A stretch of DNA of 9,910 nucleotides from an uncultured Clostridia bacterium (GTDB taxonomy: Bacteria; Bacillota; Clostridia; Oscillospirales; Acutalibacteraceae): positions 1 to 9,910 of the forward strand of contig CAMVYG010000068.1 of assembly GCA_947171615.1 (NCBI GenBank), in the 5' to 3' direction. The position numbers and the translations under genes were made by a program. The notes under the pieces were generated by a model. That model was not told where the DNA came from, made no database searches, and saw only the letters and a program-made list of their open reading frames with translations. Shown piece by piece: positions 5,997 to 9,910 of this stretch (position 1 is the first letter of the stretch; every line of letters begins with the position of its first letter).

Positions 5997-7394
5997 TTAA
6001 AAGATGATCCGTTCTTCCAAATAGGGCACAAGGGCTTCAATGGGCATACGCACCTGCTCCATGGAATCCCGGTCGCGAACGGTAACACAGTTGTCGGCAG
6101 GGGTTTCCTCGTCTCCCACGGTTTGGAAATCTACTGTGATGCAGAAGGGCGTGCCGATCTCATCTTCCCGGCGGTAGCGCTTGCCGATGGAGCCGGTTTC
6201 GTCATAATCGGTCATGAAATGCCTGGAAAGCAGATCCCGAATTTCCAGTGCCTTCGGCCCCAGCTTCTTGGAAAGAGGCAGCACGGCGGCCTTATAGGGA
6301 GCAATGGCCGGGCGCAGGTGCAGGACTACCCGGCTGTCGTTCTTTTCCGCGTCCAGCATCTCTTCGTCATAGGCCTCGCACAGCAGGGCCAGCACCGTTC
6401 TGTCCAGCCCATAGGTGGATTCGATAATATAAGGAATAAACTTTTCGTTGGTTTCCGGGTCAAGATATTCCTGCTTCTGGCCGCTGTATTCCTGGTGGCG
6501 GGTCAGGTCAAAATTCGTGCGGTTGTGGGTGCCGTTGATCTCGCCCCAGCCAAAGGGGAACAGGAATTCAATGTCACAGGCCGCCTTGGCATAGTGGGCC
6601 AGCTTCTCATGGTCATGGAAACGCAGGCGCTCCGCCGGAAGGCCCAGATCTTCAAAATATTTCCTGCCATACTCCTTAAAGTAGGCGTACAGCTCCTCGT
6701 CCGAGCCCTCCTTACAGAAGGTCTGGAATTCCATCTGCTCGAATTCAATGGTGCGGAAGGTGAAATTGCCGGGGGTGATCTCATTGCGGAAGGCTTTGCC
6801 GATCTGCCCGATGGAAAAGGGCAGCTTTGCCCGCATGGTGCGCTGAACATTCAGGAAATTCACATATTCCCCCTGGGCGTTTTCCGGGCGCAGGTAAATG
6901 ATGCTTTTGCTGTCGTTGGTCACGCCCCGGTAGGTTTGGAACATCAGGTTAAATTCCCGGATATCGGTAAAATTATGCTTGCCGCAGTTGGGGCAGGGAA
7001 TGTGATGATCCTTGATATACTGGAACATTTCTTCCTTCGTCATACCGTCGGCATGGGCTTCGGGATCAAAATCATCAATGAGATTATCCGCCCGGTGGCG
7101 CATTTTGCACTCCTTGCAGTCCAGAAGGGGGTCGGAGAAGGAAGCCACATGGCCGCTAGCCTCCCATACTCTGGGGTGCATGAGGATATCGGCATCTACC
7201 TCATAGCTGTTTTTCCGCTCCTGAATAAAGCGCTTGCGCCAGGTATCCTTTACATTGTTCTTGAGCCTTGCGCCAAGAGGACCGTAATCCCAGGTATTGG
7301 CAAGGCCGCCGTAAATATCGCTGCCGGGGAAAATGAAGCCTCTGGTTTTGCAGAGGTTCACTACTTTTTCCATGGTTTTTTCTGACTGATTCAT
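5997..7394 (-). CDS. glyS: Glycyl-tRNA synthetase (class II, single-chain type)
   Basis: A 465-residue cytoplasmic enzyme that charges tRNA-Gly with glycine using ATP. It is the homodimeric single-polypeptide form, not the alpha2-beta2 form. Visible landmarks are GFIFPGSDIYGG (19-30), WDYGPLG (35-41), a CXXC/CPNCG zinc-like insertion (C93, C96, C134, C137), and LRPENAQGE (168-176). Motif 2 is FRNEITPGNFTFRTIEFEQ (202-220), and motif 3 is the GLDR loop (329-332). An anticodon-binding domain runs from about 365 to the end. The residues after RPE (N-AQGEY) differ from the T-AQGIF I would expect, a modest variation. The ATG at 7394 has AAAGGAG at 7404-7410, nine bases upstream. The frame is open to 7532, but that extension would cross the promoter and leader hairpin, so it is rejected. 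Promoter at 7472-7500. Confidence 0.97.
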   Translation of the reverse strand: MNQSEKTMEKVVNLCKTRGFIFPGSDIYGGLANTWDYGPLGARLKNNVKDTWRKRFIQERKNSYEVDADILMHPRVWEASGHVASFSDPLLDCKECKMRHRADNLIDDFDPEAHADGMTKEEMFQYIKDHHIPCPNCGKHNFTDIREFNLMFQTYRGVTNDSKSIIYLRPENAQGEYVNFLNVQRTMRAKLPFSIGQIGKAFRNEITPGNFTFRTIEFEQMEFQTFCKEGSDEELYAYFKEYGRKYFEDLGLPAERLRFHDHEKLAHYAKAACDIEFLFPFGWGEINGTHNRTNFDLTRHQEYSGQKQEYLDPETNEKFIPYIIESTYGLDRTVLALLCEAYDEEMLDAEKNDSRVVLHLRPAIAPYKAAVLPLSKKLGPKALEIRDLLSRHFMTDYDETGSIGKRYRREDEIGTPFCITVDFQTVGDEETPADNCVTVRDRDSMEQVRMPIEALVPYLEERIIF

Positions 7395-7415
7395 GTGTAC
7401 CCGCTCCTTTGTCCG

Positions 7416-7450
7416 AAAAAAGCTGTTCCGGGTGACCCGGAAGTCTTTTT
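7416..7450 (-). terminator. Terminator-like hairpin in the glyS leader
   Basis: In the short leader between the promoter and the glyS ATG, TTCCGGG (7426-7432) pairs with CCCGGAA (7436-7442) around TGA. A small internal loop separates this from AAAAAG (7417-7422) pairing with CTTTTT (7445-7450). On the minus strand it is followed by a T6 tract ending at 7416, 22 bases before the ATG. The shape is that of an intrinsic terminator or attenuator. The leader is too short (about 70 bases) for a T-box, and no antiterminator is evident. It might instead stabilise the 5' end. Confidence 0.6.
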
Positions 7451-7471
7451 CAAATCGCTGATATGGAAACC

Positions 7472-7500
7472 AGTATACCATTTTCCTTGCTATAATGCAA
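7472..7500 (-). promoter_or_regulatory. Sigma-A promoter of glyS
   Basis: On the minus strand TTGCAT (7495-7500) is followed after 17 bases by TATACT (7472-7477). Transcription would begin near 7465, about 70 bases before the glyS ATG. The -35 starts 11 bases past the T tract of the upstream gene's terminator. Confidence 0.82.
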
Positions 7501-7510
7501 TGCGAAGCAG

Positions 7511-7551
7511 AAAAAAAGCCTGTGACAGCCAAAAGGTGTCACAGGCTTTTT
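7511..7551 (-). terminator. Intrinsic terminator of the RCC1-SLH gene
   Basis: A perfect 15-bp stem, AAAAAGCCTGTGACA (7513-7527) with TGTCACAGGCTTTTT (7537-7551), around a nine-base loop. On the minus strand it ends in T7, 47 bases past the stop at 7598. The other strand also ends in T5, so it may work in both directions. Confidence 0.93.
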
Positions 7552-7597
7552 GAAAATCATAAAGAAATGAAAGATTGCTTCATCAGAAAAATCGGAA

Positions 7598-9466
7598 TTA
7601 CTCTACATAGCCTACTGCGCGAAGCAGATACACATAGTAGCCCTTTTCCGTGGAAACATCCTGGAAGGGACTCTCCGGGAAGCTCTTTACCAGGCTGGCG
7701 GCGGTATCGGCATCAGGCTGGAAGCCCGCGGCGGAAGCGGCTACGATCACGGCTTCGGAACGGGTAATGGGGCTGTTCGGACGGAACTTGCCGTTGCCGT
7801 CGCCGTGGAGAATTCCCTTTTCCACCAGAGCGTTGATGGCCGGAGCCGCCCAGTTCTTAACGCCTACATCCGTAAAGCCGGCGGAGGGAGCGGAAGTGGT
7901 ATCAAGCTTCAAGATGGCCGCTGTCATGCTGCTGGCCTCGGCACGGGTGATAGAGGCCTCGGGACGGAAGGTGCCGTCCTCATAGCCTGCGATCAGACCC
8001 TTCTGCTCCGCGAAGGCGATATAATTTTCATACCATCTGCCCAAGGGAATATCCGAGTAAGAGCAGGTGCCGTAATCGTGCTTGGGATCATACTCCTCGC
8101 AGAGCGCGGAAACCAGCATACGCAGGAACTCGGCCCTGGTAACATTCTTGGCGGGCTGGAAGGTGCCGTCCTCATAGCCGCTGACAAAGGGCACGCTGAC
8201 AATTTCGGGCTCTTTCACGATATTGTCCTCATCGCCGTTGCCGGGCGCCGGAGCGGGAACAACAGGATCGTTGTTCTCATTCTCGCCATCAGAAGGCATC
8301 TCCGCCTCCGGGTCATCGGTATAGACCCAGTTCATTTCCTGGTCAAGAATTCGGGCGGGACTCAGAGAGTCCGTGCCGTTGGACTTACCCAGGCGGTAGT
8401 TGATGTTATTGCCGAAGGAATACAGAGAACCGTTCCGGGATACACCGAAGGTATTATCGTTACAGGCGAATACCTGTACATAATTAAAGGTGGTTTCAAC
8501 GGGCTTGCTGTAGGAAGTAACAGCGCCGCTGCCCAGCTGACCGGACAAACCGTAGCCCCAGGCGTACACGGAACCGTCATTGGAAACGGCAAAATTGTGA
8601 TAAGAGCCGGCGCTGATGCTGCGGATCCCGGTCATGATCTGGGTAAGGCCGCAGTAAAGCTCGCCCTCCACACCGGTCTGGCCATAGGCGTTATCGCCGA
8701 AGGTCCACAGAGAACCGTCCTTTTTCAGCAGACAGCCATGGGTTCTTCCGGCGCTGATGTCCTTGATGCCCTCGGCGACCTGCACAGGGCTGGAAACCAG
8801 CTCTTCGGAGGGCTTTCCGCCGCTTTCCGGCAGCAGGCAGGAAACATCACCCCAGGCGTATACAGAAGAATCTTCCATCAAAGCCAGGCCAAAGGTGTTT
8901 CCGAGGCTGACTTTCTTTACGCCGCCGTCCAGAATCTGAAGGGGCTTTTTCACAGGTTCTTCAGAGCTGTTGCCCAACTGGGAAAGCTCATTTTGCCCCC
9001 AGGTATAAAGAGAGCCGTTTTTGTCAATGTAAGCGGCGTAGCCGTCCGCTGCCTCTACCTGCACGGCGTCTTTCGCCAGCAGCGTACCTTCCTTGGAGGA
9101 AGAAGCGCCTGTGGCGGGCTCAACGCCGAAGGAGCGAAGCTCGCCTTCTTTCGATACCGTCAGGGTGCGGTCCTTTGATACGGCGGCATCCTGAACGCCC
9201 TCCTGCAGAAGAACGGGCTCGGTGGAGAAATCCACCCCGGAGCCGGGGAACTGACCGTTTTCGTTGGTTCCCCAGAAATACAGTTCATCGCCGGACAAAG
9301 CGGCGGTGTGGGTGGAAGAGCTCCACACGGCAATGTCGTACTGCCTGGGTGCAGTACCGGCGGCGGTGCTGTTCAGGGCAATCCCGCCAGCCAAAGCGGC
9401 GGCAAGGCCCAGACAAAACAGGCCGCGAAGCTTTCCACCAGATGGATGATGAGAAGTTTGTTTCAA
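7598..9466 (-). CDS. Secreted RCC1-repeat protein with SLH cell-wall anchor
   Basis: A 622-residue exported protein. From a TTG start, residues 1-36 form a signal peptide (KLRGL, then a hydrophobic stretch ending STAAG). Residues about 42-380 are RCC1/BNR-like beta-propeller repeats: LYFWGTNENGQ, LYTWGQNELSQLG, VYAWGD, LWTFGDNAYGQTG, VYAWGYGLSGQLG and LYSFGNNINYRLG. An acidic Pro-rich linker (384-424) leads to SLH modules: a half module (VSGYEDGTF, from 425), two complete modules (about 469-520 and 530-582) and a closing half (599-622). SLH domains bind pyruvylated secondary wall polymer, so the protein is probably surface-displayed. The propeller's partner is unknown. The TTG is preferred because AAGGAGGG (9475-9482) lies eight bases upstream and a signal peptide follows directly. 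The upstream ATG (9595) extension has neither. A 22-base exact repeat (7966-7987, 8158-8179) encodes the GYEDGTF motifs of two SLH modules. Confidence 0.92.
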   Translation of the reverse strand: MKQTSHHPSGGKLRGLFCLGLAAALAGGIALNSTAAGTAPRQYDIAVWSSSTHTAALSGDELYFWGTNENGQFPGSGVDFSTEPVLLQEGVQDAAVSKDRTLTVSKEGELRSFGVEPATGASSSKEGTLLAKDAVQVEAADGYAAYIDKNGSLYTWGQNELSQLGNSSEEPVKKPLQILDGGVKKVSLGNTFGLALMEDSSVYAWGDVSCLLPESGGKPSEELVSSPVQVAEGIKDISAGRTHGCLLKKDGSLWTFGDNAYGQTGVEGELYCGLTQIMTGIRSISAGSYHNFAVSNDGSVYAWGYGLSGQLGSGAVTSYSKPVETTFNYVQVFACNDNTFGVSRNGSLYSFGNNINYRLGKSNGTDSLSPARILDQEMNWVYTDDPEAEMPSDGENENNDPVVPAPAPGNGDEDNIVKEPEIVSVPFVSGYEDGTFQPAKNVTRAEFLRMLVSALCEEYDPKHDYGTCSYSDIPLGRWYENYIAFAEQKGLIAGYEDGTFRPEASITRAEASSMTAAILKLDTTSAPSAGFTDVGVKNWAAPAINALVEKGILHGDGNGKFRPNSPITRSEAVIVAASAAGFQPDADTAASLVKSFPESPFQDVSTEKGYYVYLLRAVGYVE

Positions 9467-9517
9467 AACAGATTCCCTCCTTGCTTGTGTGTATGGAAAT
9501 TCCGTAAAATCCAAAAA

Positions 9518-9584
9518 CCGTTTTTCACGCTTTTTTATATGCTGAAACAATGTGTGACAACAGAGGAAAAGAGTGGAAAAACGG
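9518..9584 (-). promoter_or_regulatory. Imperfect inverted repeat in the RCC1-SLH leader
   Basis: On the minus strand CCGTTTTTCCAC (from 9584) can pair with GTGAAAAACGG (to 9518), with one bulged base and a 44-base loop. It lies wholly in the predicted leader of about 144 bases. It could affect mRNA stability or translation. No known riboswitch class is recognised. Confidence 0.45.
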
Positions 9585-9616
9585 GAAAAATCCAAGTTAC
9601 ATAACTACTCAATGCT

Positions 9617-9645
9617 ATTATAGGAGATAAAATTTACAATGTCAA
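9617..9645 (-). promoter_or_regulatory. Perfect-consensus sigma-A promoter of the RCC1-SLH gene
   Basis: On the minus strand TTGACA (9640-9645), exactly 17 bases, then TATAAT (9617-9622). Every position matches the housekeeping consensus. The start would be near 9610, leaving a leader of about 144 bases to the TTG start codon. Strong constitutive expression is expected, as is common for surface-layer genes. Confidence 0.92.
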
Positions 9646-9650
9646 TGGAG

Positions 9651-9677
9651 AAATCCCGAAAAAAGCCGGGATTTTTT
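9651..9677 (+). terminator. Hairpin upstream of the RCC1-SLH promoter
   Basis: AAATCCCG (9651-9658) pairs with CGGGATTT (9667-9674), loop AAAAAAGC, followed on the plus strand by T to 9677. The T tract favours plus-strand termination, although no plus-strand gene leads into it. On the minus strand only TTT follows the stem. It may insulate the promoter or end transcripts from the right. Confidence 0.6.
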
Positions 9678-9796
9678 GAAAAAATACGGATTGTATAGAA
9701 GATGTTTTGGCCTTTTCAGCCGGGCGGACTACTACCCGTTTGAATGAAATAAAACGCCCCGTACAACATTTTGTGGATTTTTCATATTCTGTAGTT

Positions 9797-9910
9797 AAGG
9801 AGTATTTTTTCATGGAAAAAAAGCCAGAGGATTCCTGAGAAAATTCCAAGAAAAAGATGAAAAAAATCACAGAAAAAAAAAGCCAAAACCAAAAGGAAAC
9901 AAGAGAAAAA
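9797..9910 (+). other. Possible gene start interrupted by TGA at the right edge
   Basis: AAGGAG (9797-9802) lies nine bases before ATG (9812), which opens MEKKPEDS and stops at TGA (9836-9838). The same frame is then open to the window end, with a new ATG at 9857 encoding a Lys/Glu/Gln-rich start (MKKITEKKSQ...) behind only a poor ribosome binding site. It could be a short upstream peptide before a real gene, a nonsense-interrupted gene or a sequencing error. A/T-rich DNA easily yields Lys/Glu codons, so chance is quite possible. A weak promoter candidate is TTGAAT (9740-9745) with TACAAC (9762-9767) at 16 bases. Apart from these, 9678-9796 shows nothing recognisable. Confidence 0.3.

Noticed and set aside
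7395..7471. T-box riboswitch upstream of glyS
   Set aside because: The leader is only about 70 bases, and no stem I, specifier loop or T-box antiterminator sequence could be found.
7395..7532. Longer N-terminus for glyS beginning at an ATG at 7532
   Set aside because: It would translate the preceding terminator, the promoter and the leader hairpin, and adds 46 residues not typical of the family. The ATG at 7394 has a strong ribosome binding site.
9467..9595. Longer N-terminus for the RCC1-SLH protein from an ATG at 9595
   Set aside because: It lacks a ribosome binding site and would place the signal peptide more than 40 residues inside. The TTG at 9464-9466 has an excellent Shine-Dalgarno.
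9634..9870. A 78-codon minus-strand frame near the right edge
   Set aside because: It covers the -35 region of the RCC1-SLH promoter and a hairpin, is biased by A/T-rich DNA and has no convincing ribosome binding site or family.

Overview
The window looks like chromosomal DNA of a Gram-positive anaerobe of the class Clostridia, perhaps Oscillospirales/Ruminococcaceae. The grounds are purine-rich AGGAGG-type ribosome binding sites, sigma-A type promoters, many intrinsic terminators, a COG3581-type 2-hydroxyacyl-CoA dehydratase-family protein, a YczE-like membrane protein, an SLH-anchored surface protein and roughly balanced GC with A/T-rich intergenic spacers. This placement is inference; there is no rRNA or other phylogenetic marker except glyS. 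No tRNA, rRNA, CRISPR array, transposase, integrase or phage gene was seen.

Layout. Bases 1-150 are a cruciform-forming interspersed repeat with 13-bp terminal inverted repeats. A diverged copy lies in opposite orientation at 4762-4909. Two plus-strand genes follow: a 433-residue COG3581 protein (247-1548) and a 225-residue YczE/YitT-like membrane protein (1670-2347), ended by a terminator at 2389-2418. From 2535 to 9645 every recognised gene is on the minus strand. In minus-strand reading order they are: an SLH-anchored secreted RCC1-repeat protein (9466 to 7598, TTG start, perfect consensus promoter); glycyl-tRNA synthetase (7394 to 5997) with its own promoter and a terminator-like hairpin in its leader; a WYL-domain transcriptional regulator (5829 to 4924) whose stop codon sits in its terminator loop; a small cysteine-rich DUF3795 protein (4714 to 4391); and a Pro/Thr-rich single-pass membrane protein with a long disordered cytoplasmic tail (3935 to 2610). 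Most of these genes look like single transcription units, because terminators and promoters separate them; the DUF3795 gene is the exception, with neither signal clear. The right edge (9797-9910) holds a plus-strand start with a good Shine-Dalgarno whose frame meets TGA after eight codons and then stays open to the window end.

How the genes relate. They do not form one obvious pathway. Two are cell-envelope proteins (RCC1-SLH and the Pro-rich type I membrane protein), one is core translation machinery, and the others are an iron-sulfur-type dehydratase relative, a transporter-like membrane protein, a ligand-sensing regulator and a metal-binding-like small protein. No clear new defence, mobile or biosynthetic system is visible. 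The signals that merit a second look are the cruciform repeat family, the glyS leader hairpin, the two unusual envelope proteins and the TGA-interrupted frame at the right edge.
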